A DNA stretch of 14,345 nt from an uncultured beta proteobacterium (GTDB lineage: Bacteria > Pseudomonadota > Gammaproteobacteria > Burkholderiales > Burkholderiaceae_C), in contig CAJASG010000050.1 in NCBI GenBank assembly GCA_903944555.1, forward strand, positions 1 to 14,345, given 5' to 3'. Each line of letters starts with the position of its first letter. The stretch's first letter is position 1. Below the pieces are notes generated by a model. The model did not search any database. It was given only the letters and a program-made list of their open reading frames with translations, and was not told the origin of the DNA. Positions 1 through 6,645 of the stretch are shown piece after piece. The translations under genes and the position numbers were made by a program.

Positions 1-4
1 GCAT
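1..4 (-). CDS. Start of a further operon gene, cut by the window edge
   Basis: On the minus strand, 12 nt beyond the carbonic anhydrase stop codon, there is an ATG at 4-2 preceded by AAGGAA at about 16-11. That is a good Shine-Dalgarno at a normal distance of about six bases. Only the first four bases of the putative gene are inside the window, so nothing can be said about its product. If real, it is the fourth gene of the operon running from the CDF exporter. It could be a chance AAGGAA/ATG pair. Confidence 0.35.
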
Positions 5-16
5 GCGATTTCCTTT

Positions 17-697
17 TTAATTGGTTTCAAGCACCACCCGTTGGTGCACCGGCTGCACCGCTCTGGCATTGTCGGCAAACCGTTTTCGGTAGCGCGCCAG
101 TTGGGTGGCGGAAAGTTCCAACGGCTGCTTCAGTACGATCCAGTCCACACCTTCGGTACAGGGCGCGGCGGTGAGCGATCCGGGATAGCGGTAATAGCCC
201 CGCTGGGTCGGCAGCAGTGCTGCTGCATCCATGCTGGTGTCCGCCAAGAGGCGGTCACCATCGGCGCGCTCGGGAATGCGCGGGAGCAGAGCGTTGAGCA
301 GGGCATTTTCGGCGCCGATGCGAAACAGCACCACGACGGCGAGCAGTTGACCGGATTGACTCTTGTGCAACAAGTGCGCCGCCATGGGGAATTCCTCACC
401 AGCGATCCGGTCGCCACCCGGCGTGTGAAAGTGGAACTGCTGCAGGGTGTAGCGCTGTGCGCCGATTTGCAGGTGGCTGCCGTTGGCAAAACGCACCCGC
501 ACGGTGTGGCCGTCGTCGGCAATTTTCAAGGGTGCCCGGCGGTACTGAAAATCCAGGGGCGCCAGTGCTTGCCGCTTGGTACTGGTGATGTCAATGGGTG
601 ACTGTTGGCGTCCGCTGTCACACATGCTGGCGTAGCTGAGCGAGCCACACAGCAGCAAGCATCCAATAAGCAGTTTGGATGCAGCCGGCGGATTCAT
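17..697 (-). CDS. Periplasmic alpha-class carbonic anhydrase, short and divergent
   Basis: Alpha-carbonic anhydrases interconvert CO2 and bicarbonate with a zinc held by three histidines. Numbering here counts from the TTG at 700, one codon upstream of the chosen ATG. The zinc ligands are visible as H90 and H92 (QFHFHTP) and H109 (MAAHLLH). H65 in DDGHTVRV matches the proton-shuttle histidine. QSPIDI near residue 33 and SLTAAPCTEGV near 175 are family signatures. C27 and C181 probably form the usual disulfide. Residues 1-24 are a Sec signal peptide ending SYA. Odd features: the segment where family members have the Glu106-containing SEH/SEN motif reads GGD; the usual TTPP after the active-site Leu is TAAP; and the N-terminal WxYxG region is absent, so the mature protein is only about 200 residues. 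I chose the ATG at 697 because it overlaps the upstream lipoprotein stop as TGATG, which implies translational coupling; a TTG one codon earlier is possible. Whether it is active is uncertain. Confidence 0.9.
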   Translation of the reverse strand: MNPPAASKLLIGCLLLCGSLSYASMCDSGRQQSPIDITSTKRQALAPLDFQYRRAPLKIADDGHTVRVRFANGSHLQIGAQRYTLQQFHFHTPGGDRIAGEEFPMAAHLLHKSQSGQLLAVVVLFRIGAENALLNALLPRIPERADGDRLLADTSMDAAALLPTQRGYYRYPGSLTAAPCTEGVDWIVLKQPLELSATQLARYRKRFADNARAVQPVHQRVVLETN

Positions 698-1113
698 CAA
701 ACGCTGCCTATTTTGTTGCAGACATACTGGCCGGTGGTCCGGATTTGCTGCGTGCGCCCGGCAATGCCCAAGGTCCTTTCCTCCACCACGGTCAATTGGC
801 CATCGCGCTTGTCAAATTGGCCGTTGATCCAAAAGCCCTTGTTCTTCGCGCTGAAGCGCAACGCCTCGTCGCTGCTTGCATCGACCGCAGCCAGCGCGCT
901 TTTAACCATGACGGTATTGGAGCGCAGGTGAAAGTCGATGGTGAGCGGGTAGCCTTTCTGGGTGGACGAAGCGGGGTCACTGTCCACGAAGTAGGCGCTT
1001 GATTGCTCCTGCCCAGTGCAGGCATATTCCTTGTCCCAGCCCTCAGATTGACTGCATCCGGCAGAGAGCGCGCTCAAGAGAACGGCGGAAAAAGTAGAGA
1101 GAAGAAGTTTCAT
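697..1113 (-). CDS. Small predicted lipoprotein of unknown function
   Basis: A 138-residue protein I do not recognise. It starts with a lysine and a hydrophobic stretch ending LSALSAGC, a lipobox-like sequence that would place a lipidated cysteine at residue 20; serine at the -3 position is slightly off consensus. The mature part of about 119 residues contains two further cysteines (YACTG near 32, YVCNK near 132) that could form a disulfide, and has no low-complexity or membrane segment. It looks like a compact periplasmic domain anchored in the outer or inner membrane. It begins 5 nt after the CDF exporter stop codon and its own stop overlaps the carbonic anhydrase start, so the three genes are almost certainly one transcript. 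No function can be assigned from sequence; a link to metal or CO2/pH handling is inferred only from the neighbours. Confidence 0.8.
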   Translation of the reverse strand: MKLLLSTFSAVLLSALSAGCSQSEGWDKEYACTGQEQSSAYFVDSDPASSTQKGYPLTIDFHLRSNTVMVKSALAAVDASSDEALRFSAKNKGFWINGQFDKRDGQLTVVEERTLGIAGRTQQIRTTGQYVCNKIGSV

Positions 1114-1118
1114 AGTGC

Positions 1119-2054
1119 TCAGGCGTGGTCCAGATCGGGTTTGTGCAAAGGGTCAACGTGGGTCATCAGATTCAGCACCCGGTGGCGATGCAGCACGCGG
1201 CGGCGCGCCTCCACCGCAATGTTGTGTCCAGCCTCTACCGTGATGGTTGAATCGACTTCAATATGCGCGTCCACCACCACCATGTCGCCCATTTTTCGGG
1301 TGCGAAGGTCATGCACGCCACTGACGCCAGGGGTTTCAATGAGGGTGGTGCGGATGGCTTGCACCTCTTCTTCGTCCACGGCACGGTCCATCAGATCGTG
1401 CAGAGCGTCCCAGCTAAAGCCCCAACCCATCTTGGTCACCATGAAGCCTACGATCAGCGCTGCGATCGGGTCCAGAATGGGGTAGCCCGCCAGGTTTCCG
1501 ATAATGCCGATGCCCACCACCAGGGACGACGCTGCGTCCGAGCGGGCATGCCAGGCGTTGGCCACCAGCATGCTGGACTTGACCCGTTTGGCCACGGACA
1601 GCATGTAACGAAACAGCAATTCCTTGGCAATCAGTGCGCCACCGGCGACCCACAGCGCAACGATGTGCACGGTTTGCACGGTTTCTGGCGCCTCCAGTTT
1701 GTGGGCGGCAGACCACAGCATGCCCAAGCCGACCACCAGCAAGAGTGTTCCCAGTACCAGCGAGGCGGCCGTCTCGAACCGTTGGTGCCCATACGGATGG
1801 TCCTCATCGGCGTCTTTTTTGCTGTGGTGGCTGGCGAACAGCACCACAAAGTCCGCCACCAAATCGGACAGCGAGTGAATACCGTCGGCAATCAGACCCT
1901 GCGATTTGGCCAGCACCCCCACTGCAATCTGGATAACGGTTAGCACCAGGTTGACGCCCACACTGACCCAGGTACTGCGTGAAGCTGCGGCCAAGCGCTC
2001 GGCGGGCGTGTGCTCGGTGTCTTCCGTGTCGCGCTCTAGTTCGGCAAATTGCAT
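1119..2054 (-). CDS. Cation diffusion facilitator (CDF) family metal-ion exporter
   Basis: An inner-membrane antiporter of the CDF family, which exports divalent metals (Zn, Fe, Cd, Co) in exchange for protons. From the ATG at 2054 it has 311 residues, the usual CDF length. Visible: about six membrane segments between residues 28 and 210; the transport-site motifs HSLSD (H60, D64) in the second segment and HARSD (H169, D173) in the fifth; the loop motif DHPYGHQRFE at 85-94; and a C-terminal cytoplasmic domain with the GVSGVHDLRTRKMGD pattern. An HxxxD/HxxxD site is common in zinc-preferring CDFs, but family members with this motif also carry iron, so the substrate is left open. The start is uncertain: an in-frame TTG at 2084 would add ten residues, and neither start has a strong Shine-Dalgarno. 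It is the first gene of the operon with the lipoprotein and carbonic anhydrase. Confidence 0.93.
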   Translation of the reverse strand: MQFAELERDTEDTEHTPAERLAAASRSTWVSVGVNLVLTVIQIAVGVLAKSQGLIADGIHSLSDLVADFVVLFASHHSKKDADEDHPYGHQRFETAASLVLGTLLLVVGLGMLWSAAHKLEAPETVQTVHIVALWVAGGALIAKELLFRYMLSVAKRVKSSMLVANAWHARSDAASSLVVGIGIIGNLAGYPILDPIAALIVGFMVTKMGWGFSWDALHDLMDRAVDEEEVQAIRTTLIETPGVSGVHDLRTRKMGDMVVVDAHIEVDSTITVEAGHNIAVEARRRVLHRHRVLNLMTHVDPLHKPDLDHA

Positions 2055-2138
2055 GTTCAGGTAATTTTGGGCGCGCTTGCGCAATGGTGAAGCGCCCTAT
2101 CTTCGTGTGCAAGTCTTAAGGCCACCTTATGGCGCAAG

Positions 2139-2567
2139 TCACAGCCGCGTTGCCCGCTCCAGAAACGTGGGCGGTATCAGCGATATCTTTCGGTGCTGTT
2201 GGTCGATGAAAACGATCCCGATTTTTCCCAGCGCCACCTCCCGCCCTGTGGCTTTGTCGCTCATGCGAAATTGCAGATCAAAACCGTATTTATTGAAGTC
2301 GGCAGGATTCATTTCCACCAGCATGGTTTCGCCGTGAAACCCCTCGGACTTGTACTGGGCCACGATGTCGCCCACCACGATGAAATGCCCCTCCACGTTG
2401 AACTCAAAATATCCCAGCCAGGTGAAGAAACGCACCCGAGCCTCGGAGACAAGCGTCAGCAGTTGTGCATTGTCGAGATGCCCGCCTTGGTTGACGTGGC
2501 TGATGTAGATCTGCATTTCGGTGGCAAAGGGGTAGCGCTGTGCGGGTTCTAGCTGGATTCGTGGCAT
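2139..2567 (-). CDS. Hotdog-fold acyl-CoA thioesterase (4HBT family)
   Basis: A 142-residue protein of the single-domain 4-hydroxybenzoyl-CoA thioesterase-like hotdog family, expected to hydrolyse a thioester, most likely an acyl-CoA, in the cytoplasm. The segment ISHVNQGGHLDNAQLLTLVSEARVRFF (here residues about 22-48) is the N-terminal hotdog helix region in which related enzymes carry the catalytic Asp/Asn, and DIVAQYKSEGF fits the following beta strand. The ATG at 2567 (MPRIQLEP) is chosen because proteins of this type commonly begin MPRI. An in-frame ATG at 2594 would add nine residues. The frame stays open far upstream across pyrF, but that extension is antisense and not credible. Substrate unknown. 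It ends 84 nt before the CDF start and may share its transcript; it diverges from pyrF. Confidence 0.85.
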   Translation of the reverse strand: MPRIQLEPAQRYPFATEMQIYISHVNQGGHLDNAQLLTLVSEARVRFFTWLGYFEFNVEGHFIVVGDIVAQYKSEGFHGETMLVEMNPADFNKYGFDLQFRMSDKATGREVALGKIGIVFIDQQHRKISLIPPTFLERATRL

Positions 2568-2627
2568 GGCAAAACGGGGTAGTAAAACAACCATCGTAGC
2601 GCCCGCGGTGCTTGGGGCGGTCTTTCT

Positions 2628-2640
2628 TACAATGGCGGTA
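2628..2640 (+). promoter_or_regulatory. Candidate pyrF -10 box giving a leaderless mRNA
   Basis: TACAAT at 2628-2633 differs from the sigma-70 -10 consensus at one base and lies six bases before the pyrF ATG, so transcription would start at or next to the start codon. There is no Shine-Dalgarno at a normal distance (GGCGG abuts the ATG). No good -35 hexamer is seen at 16-18 bp. Confidence 0.45.
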
Positions 2641-3476
2641 TGACCTTCCTTGACATGCTGCGCGCCGCCGAGCGCCAAAACAGTTCGATGTTGTGCGTGG
2701 GGCTGGACCCCGAGCCCAGCAAATTCCCCGCCCATTTGCGTGGCGACGCCAGCAAGATTTACGACTTTTGCGCGGCGATTGTCGATGCCACGGCCGATCT
2801 GGTGATTGCCTTTAAGCCGCAAATTGCCTACTTTGCCGCCCACCGCGCCGAGGAGCAGCTGGAGCGGCTGGTGGCGCACATGCGTCGCGCGGCGCCCCAA
2901 GTCCCGGTCATTCTGGATGCCAAACGCGGCGACATTGGCAGCACCGCCGAGCAGTACGCGATTGAAGCCTTTGAGCGCTATGGCGCTGATGCGGTCACCC
3001 TGTCGCCCTTTATGGGTTTTGATTCCGTACAGCCCTACCTGAAGTACCACGGCAAGGGCGCATTCTTGCTGTGCCGCACCTCCAACCCTGGCGGCGACGA
3101 TTTTCAGCCGCAGCGCCTGCTGGACGTGCCGGGTCAACCGCGCTTGTACGAACACATAGCCGCCTTGGCGCAAGGGCCGTGGAACCTGAACGGGCAGTTG
3201 GGGCTGGTGGTGGGGGCTACTTACCCGGCTGAGATTGAGCGGGTGCGTGCCTTGGCGCCTACCGTGCCCTTGCTCATCCCCGGGGTGGGCGCACAGGGTG
3301 GCGACGCGGTGGCCACCGTGAAGGCCGGTTGGCGGTCTGCGGGCGGTGAAACCACGGCGCCCATCATCGTCAACTCTTCGCGGGCGATTCTGTACGCCTC
3401 CGGTGGTGCCGACTTTGCGGCCGTGGCCCGGCAGGAAGCGATTCGCACCCGCGACGTGTTGCACGCCTGCCGGTAG
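2640..3476 (+). CDS. pyrF: Orotidine 5'-phosphate decarboxylase, class 2
   Basis: Catalyses the last step of de novo UMP synthesis, decarboxylating orotidine monophosphate to UMP in the cytoplasm. The 278 residues match the longer class-2 (mycobacterial and betaproteobacterial) form rather than the roughly 240-residue E. coli type. Visible: the substrate-binding [10 protein letters not shown] near residue 21; AFKPQIAYF near 57; the catalytic signature [14 protein letters not shown] at 93-106 with the Asp-x-Lys-x-x-x-Asp charged network; SNPGGDDF in the middle; and a C-terminal [12 protein letters not shown] phosphate-binding turn. All key residues are intact. It stands alone between a divergent thioesterase and a convergent b561 gene. 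The start at 2640 gives the normal N-terminus and has a -10-like box just ahead. Confidence 0.97.
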   Translation: MTFLDMLRAAERQNSSMLCVGLDPEPSKFPAHLRGDASKIYDFCAAIVDATADLVIAFKPQIAYFAAHRAEEQLERLVAHMRRAAPQVPVILDAKRGDIGSTAEQYAIEAFERYGADAVTLSPFMGFDSVQPYLKYHGKGAFLLCRTSNPGGDDFQPQRLLDVPGQPRLYEHIAALAQGPWNLNGQLGLVVGATYPAEIERVRALAPTVPLLIPGVGAQGGDAVATVKAGWRSAGGETTAPIIVNSSRAILYASGGADFAAVARQEAIRTRDVLHACR

Positions 3477-3485
3477 TTCCCCAAG

Positions 3486-3522
3486 GTGGTGGGTTTCGCT
3501 GGTTTAGCGTGGACCCCACCAC
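3486..3522. terminator. Possible bidirectional terminator between pyrF and b561
   Basis: GTGGTGGG at 3486-3493 pairs perfectly with CCCACCAC at 3515-3522, and inside the loop CGCT at 3497-3500 pairs with AGCG at 3506-3509. The structure lies at the convergent 3' ends and runs into the last codons of the b561 gene. No T-tract follows on either strand, so it is a weak candidate for an intrinsic terminator. Confidence 0.35.
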
Positions 3523-4055
3523 ATGCGCGCCATCAAGCCGTCTTTGCGCACCGCTTGGTGAAACACTGCGCCCAGTACATGCAGGACGACCAAGGCGGCA
3601 ATGCCTTTGGCAATCCAGCCGTGGGCAATGCGGGGCGCCACCGTGGCCAGGTTGGCGGGAACTGCGCCGCCGGAGCCGCCAAATACGATATCCGGCAAAC
3701 CGGTGAGCAGCGCGGTGGCCATGCCGCTGGCGGCCATGGCAAACACCAGTGCGTACAAACCCAGATGGACGAAGGTTCCCAGTGCATCCAGCAGTGGGTT
3801 GCCGCTGCTGGGGCTGGGCGCAAGCTGATGGCGGGTGCGCAGCCGCACCACCAGACGTACCAGCATCAAAAAGCCTATCAAGACGCCCACCACCATGTGC
3901 CCCCGCAGTGCGCCAATTTTTTCCGGGGACTCCATTGGAATGCCGCTCAGCACAAAGGTCCCCATGGCCAATGCGACCATCAGCATGAGTGCCAGCAGCC
4001 AGTGCAAGGCCACCAGGGCGGGGTGATGACGTGAGGCTGTCATTTGCAGTGCCAT
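3504..4055 (-). CDS. Cytochrome b561-type membrane dihaem protein
   Basis: A 183-residue four-helix inner-membrane cytochrome b561 of the bacterial CybB type, which carries two b haems and passes electrons between quinol and a partner. Hydrophobic segments lie at about 14-37, 52-71, 92-118 and 146-166. Histidines positioned as haem ligands are H18 (ALHW), H53 (RGHMVVG), H145 (AHGW) and H159 (VLHVLG); H97 and H166 are further candidates. The partner and physiological role are unknown; related proteins have been linked to superoxide oxidation and to oxidative or acid stress. The start at 4055 has a strong Shine-Dalgarno (AAGGAG, six bases away). It is a monocistronic gene. Its promoter is covered by a long perfect palindrome, which suggests tight repression by a regulator encoded elsewhere. 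Confidence 0.92.
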   Translation of the reverse strand: MALQMTASRHHPALVALHWLLALMLMVALAMGTFVLSGIPMESPEKIGALRGHMVVGVLIGFLMLVRLVVRLRTRHQLAPSPSSGNPLLDALGTFVHLGLYALVFAMAASGMATALLTGLPDIVFGGSGGAVPANLATVAPRIAHGWIAKGIAALVVLHVLGAVFHQAVRKDGLMARMWWGPR

Positions 4056-4070
4056 GAAAATCTCCTTTTG

Positions 4071-4104
4071 AGAATAGGTAAGTAATTAGTTACTTACCTA
4101 TTCT
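4071..4104. promoter_or_regulatory. Perfect 34-bp palindrome, probable repressor operator for cytochrome b561
   Basis: AGAATAGGTAAGTAA at 4071-4085, centre TTAG, then its exact reverse complement TTACTTACCTATTCT at 4090-4104. It lies between the b561 ribosome-binding site and the -35 box, overlapping the -10 box and the expected transcription start. Fifteen of fifteen bases match. The position and the AT-rich two-fold symmetry fit an operator for a dimeric repressor such as a TetR- or MarR-family protein. The regulator is not encoded in this window. Confidence 0.75.
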
Positions 4105-4129
4105 AGCGGAGGTGGGAACCTCTGTGCAA
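4100..4129 (-). promoter_or_regulatory. Sigma-70-type promoter of cytochrome b561
   Basis: On the minus strand, TTGCAC at 4129-4124 and TAGAAT at 4105-4100 are separated by 18 bp and match four and five of six consensus bases. Transcription would start near 4093, within the palindrome and about 40 nt before the ATG. A small GAGGT/ACCTC inverted repeat (4109-4122) lies in the spacer. Confidence 0.6.
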
Positions 4130-4152
4130 TTTTGCCGTTTGCCCTACATTTC

Positions 4153-4208
4153 GCTATGATTTTTATAGCTTCTTGCGCTTATTCCATATGGCCTTGGGGC
4201 TGATTTGA
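4153..4208 (+). repeat. Interspersed hairpin repeat, copy 1
   Basis: A 56-nt stretch that aligns without gaps to 10595-10650, about 38 of 56 bases identical. It opens with GCTAT, seven unpaired bases, then ATAGC (4153-4169). TTGCGC and, further on, GGCT-ATTTGA are also shared. It lies in the spacer between the b561 promoter and the diguanylate cyclase gene. I recall similar sequences scattered between genes in Comamonadaceae genomes, so it is probably a REP-like non-coding repeat. Confidence 0.6.
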
Positions 4209-4358
4209 TGCTCAAATTCATTGCTGTCAGGTCAACATCCCTCCAGCGTAAGCAAAACCCAGACTGGGTGCGGGGCGTCGGATAGGTAGGCGTTGAGTGG
4301 GTAGCGTTAGCCTGTGCTAAGGTCACGACTCGTGCTGTGGAGCGGTCAGGCAATTCAC

Positions 4359-5924
4359 ATGGGTATTCGTTCAAAAATATTACTCGCATTTCTGGCGTGT
4401 TTTGGCATCCTCGCCGGGGTTAGTTTGACCCTGTTGCAGCGGAGCTTGGACACCAGTTTTGAAGCCCTGGAGCGGCGCGAACTGGTGGCGCACATGGGGC
4501 GGGTGTTGCATGGTCTGGACGCGGCCTTGGTCAGCCTGAATAGCCAGACCCGTGACTGGGCCGAGTGGACGGATATGTACGACTATGCCCGCACACCCGC
4601 GGCCCACGCTGCCTGGGCCAGGAGTAATTTCGACTCCCAGTCGCTGGAGTCGGCCGATCTGTCCTTGGTGTTGGTGTATGGCCCGCAATGGCAAGTACTG
4701 ACCAGAATTCAAGCCAAAAGCCAGACGCAGGATATTGCTGTCTCGACCCAGCTCCTGCAGGACTACGAAGCCGCATCGAATGACAAGCCCCATGGTGCCC
4801 GCTGTGGCATTGTCGATACCAATCTGGGTTTGCTGATGCAGTGCTGGGCGCGTATTGCCCGTAGCGACCTGAGTGGTGACTTTGTCGGTACTGTGCTTAT
4901 GGGGCGATTGCTGACCCCCGCTCGGCTGGCAAAACTGCGGGAGCAAACCGGGCTGGATTTCACGCTGCGTGCCACCTTCAAGCGCGAGGACGATCTGGCC
5001 ATGTGGCCAAGCGCTCTGAGTGCCAGCAGCTTGGGCGGCGCCGACATCTGGACCCGGCACACCCCCGATGCCTATCACCTGTTCTACCCGCTGCGGGATA
5101 TTTCGCAGGCGGAGGTGGGAGTGATGGATGTGCAAGTGCCGCGCGACATGTACGCCCAGGGCCAGGCCCTTCAACAACAGGTGCGCCGCCAATTGGTATG
5201 GACCGCGCTGGGCATGGCACTGCTCTTGGGCTGGTTGCTGCATTTCCTGCTGGTGCGGCGTTTGCGCCGGTTTACAAGTCAACTGCTATCGCTGTCGCAC
5301 CAGGCGGCTTGGGACCAGCGCATTGACATCCAGGGGCGCGACGAACTGGGGGTGCTGGCAACGGAGGTCAACACCATGCTGGGCATGATCGAGACGCAGG
5401 TGCAGAGCTTGACCACCATGACCCTGACGGACAAGCTGACGGCTTTGCCCAATCGCCGTGCATTTGATGCGCGTCTGGCGTTGGAGGCGGCCCGGGAGCG
5501 CCGCACGGGCCAGCCCCTGGCCCTTTTTGTGCTGGATGTGGACCATTTCAAGCGCTACAACGACCACTATGGTCACCCTGCGGGCGATGCCGTGTTGCAG
5601 GCTGTGGCCGAGGTGTTGCGCTCGGCCTGTGGTCGCGCTGTTGACATGGCGGCACGTACCGGAGGAGAAGAGTTTGCGGTGCTGCTGCCGCACACCGAGA
5701 TGCAAGGGGCGGTAGACATGGCCCTGCGCATCCAGCAGTTGTTGCGGGATCGCCCTATTCCCCATGCCGACTCGCCCGTGGCAGATCGCCTGACGGTGAG
5801 CATCGGTATCGCCCTGAGCGCCGCCGACAGCCCCGAGGACCTGGTGCAGCGGGCCGACCAGGCGCTGTACACCGCCAAGCACAGTGGGCGCAACTGCTAC
5901 CACTGCGATATGCTGGGCAGTTGA
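4359..5924 (+). CDS. Membrane-bound diguanylate cyclase with periplasmic CHASE4-like sensor
   Basis: A 521-residue inner-membrane enzyme making c-di-GMP from two GTP. Order: membrane helix 7-26; periplasmic region about 30-275 with an [12 protein letters not shown] motif at 65-76, typical of the start of CHASE4 domains; second helix 279-298; HAMP-like linker to about 350; then a GGDEF domain with [13 protein letters not shown] (358-370), [20 protein letters not shown] and the active-site GGEEF at 435-439. R426-xx-D429 lies five residues before GGEEF and forms a product-inhibition site. The catalytic domain appears fully active. The start at 4359 ([15 protein letters not shown]) gives a normal membrane anchor; the frame opens a little earlier with a GTG, which would add residues unlike a signal anchor. 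The RBS is weak (CAGG). Two GST genes follow after 22 nt and may be co-transcribed. The sensed ligand is unknown. Confidence 0.92.
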   Translation: MGIRSKILLAFLACFGILAGVSLTLLQRSLDTSFEALERRELVAHMGRVLHGLDAALVSLNSQTRDWAEWTDMYDYARTPAAHAAWARSNFDSQSLESADLSLVLVYGPQWQVLTRIQAKSQTQDIAVSTQLLQDYEAASNDKPHGARCGIVDTNLGLLMQCWARIARSDLSGDFVGTVLMGRLLTPARLAKLREQTGLDFTLRATFKREDDLAMWPSALSASSLGGADIWTRHTPDAYHLFYPLRDISQAEVGVMDVQVPRDMYAQGQALQQQVRRQLVWTALGMALLLGWLLHFLLVRRLRRFTSQLLSLSHQAAWDQRIDIQGRDELGVLATEVNTMLGMIETQVQSLTTMTLTDKLTALPNRRAFDARLALEAARERRTGQPLALFVLDVDHFKRYNDHYGHPAGDAVLQAVAEVLRSACGRAVDMAARTGGEEFAVLLPHTEMQGAVDMALRIQQLLRDRPIPHADSPVADRLTVSIGIALSAADSPEDLVQRADQALYTAKHSGRNCYHCDMLGS

Positions 5925-5946
5925 TTTTTACCGAGGTACTCTGAAC

Positions 5947-6645
5947 ATGATTGATCTGTACACCGCCGCCACCCCCAACGGACACAAAGTGTCGATTGCG
6001 CTGGAGGAGCTGGCCTTGCCCTACACCCTGAAGGTGCTGGACCTGTCCAAGAGTGAGCAAAAGACGCCCGAGTTTCTAGCTATCAACCCCAACGGTCGTA
6101 TTCCCGCCATCGTGGACCGCGATGAAGGCGACTTTGCCGTGTTTGAGTCAGGCGCCTGCCTGATGTACTTGGCCGAGAAGACGGGACAGCTTCTGCCCAC
6201 CGAGTTCAAGGCGCGATCGCGCGTGGTGCAGTGGCTGATGTTTCAGATGGGCGGCATTGGCCCCATGATGGGCCAGGCCAACGTGTTTTACCGTTACTTT
6301 CCGGAGAAAATCCAGCCCGCTATCGACCGCTACCAGGGCGAGAGCAAGCGCCTCTTCCGCGTGCTGGACGGCCACCTGAAAGACCATGAATATTTGGCCG
6401 CTGACTACTCCATTGCCGACATCGCCAACTTTGCTTGGGTGCGCACCCACCGCTGGTCGGGTGTCGAGGTGGACGACCTGCCGCACCTGCAGCGCTGGCT
6501 GGACGCCATTCGCGTGCGCCCAGCGGTGGAGCGGGGCTTGCAGGCCCCACCGTCGTCGCTGGAGCTGCGCCGCGACAGCCCCGAGAAGGCCAAGGAATTT
6601 TCTGAGAAAGCCCGCACCATGGTGGAAATGGGCGGCTCCAAATGA
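5947..6645 (+). CDS. yfcG: Nu-class glutathione transferase / disulfide-bond oxidoreductase, YfcG-like
   Basis: A 232-residue cytoplasmic protein of the glutathione S-transferase superfamily. The N-terminus [21 protein letters not shown] has the YfcG arrangement, in which T9 and N11 of the TPNGHK loop contact glutathione disulfide; YfcG-type enzymes reduce small disulfides rather than conjugate glutathione. [11 protein letters not shown] near 51-60 and [15 protein letters not shown] near 68-82 complete the thioredoxin-like domain, and the C-terminal helical domain has LQWL-type, GGIGPMMGQ and YSIADIA motifs. The start at 5947 has GAGGT about nine bases upstream. Its stop overlaps the next gene's start (ATGA). 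It follows the diguanylate cyclase by 22 nt. The match in length and motifs to YfcG is strong; the physiological substrate is inferred. Confidence 0.88.
   Translation: MIDLYTAATPNGHKVSIALEELALPYTLKVLDLSKSEQKTPEFLAINPNGRIPAIVDRDEGDFAVFESGACLMYLAEKTGQLLPTEFKARSRVVQWLMFQMGGIGPMMGQANVFYRYFPEKIQPAIDRYQGESKRLFRVLDGHLKDHEYLAADYSIADIANFAWVRTHRWSGVEVDDLPHLQRWLDAIRVRPAVERGLQAPPSSLELRRDSPEKAKEFSEKARTMVEMGGSK

Noticed and set aside
2055..2084. TTG start for the CDF exporter adding ten residues
   Set aside because: Neither start has a strong ribosome site; the ATG was preferred, but the TTG cannot be excluded.
2117..2129. TAAGG-N3-CCTTA inverted repeat between thioesterase and CDF genes
   Set aside because: Only five-base arms with a three-base loop and no T-tract; too short to call a terminator or operator with confidence.
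2568..3464. Reading frame of the thioesterase stays open for about 300 codons antisense to pyrF
   Set aside because: It is the mirror of a GC-rich, fully conserved pyrF; the thioesterase has a proper family start at 2567 and the upstream translation resembles nothing.
4144..4389. Minus-strand frame with a LRWRDVDL stretch recalling a tyrosine recombinase fragment
   Set aside because: The match is a few residues, with no neighbouring integrase motifs, direct repeats or tRNA; it overlaps the diguanylate cyclase start and the repeat.
5286..5903. Long open frame antisense to the membrane diguanylate cyclase
   Set aside because: It is explained by codon bias of the sense gene, has no ribosome site and no recognisable protein features.
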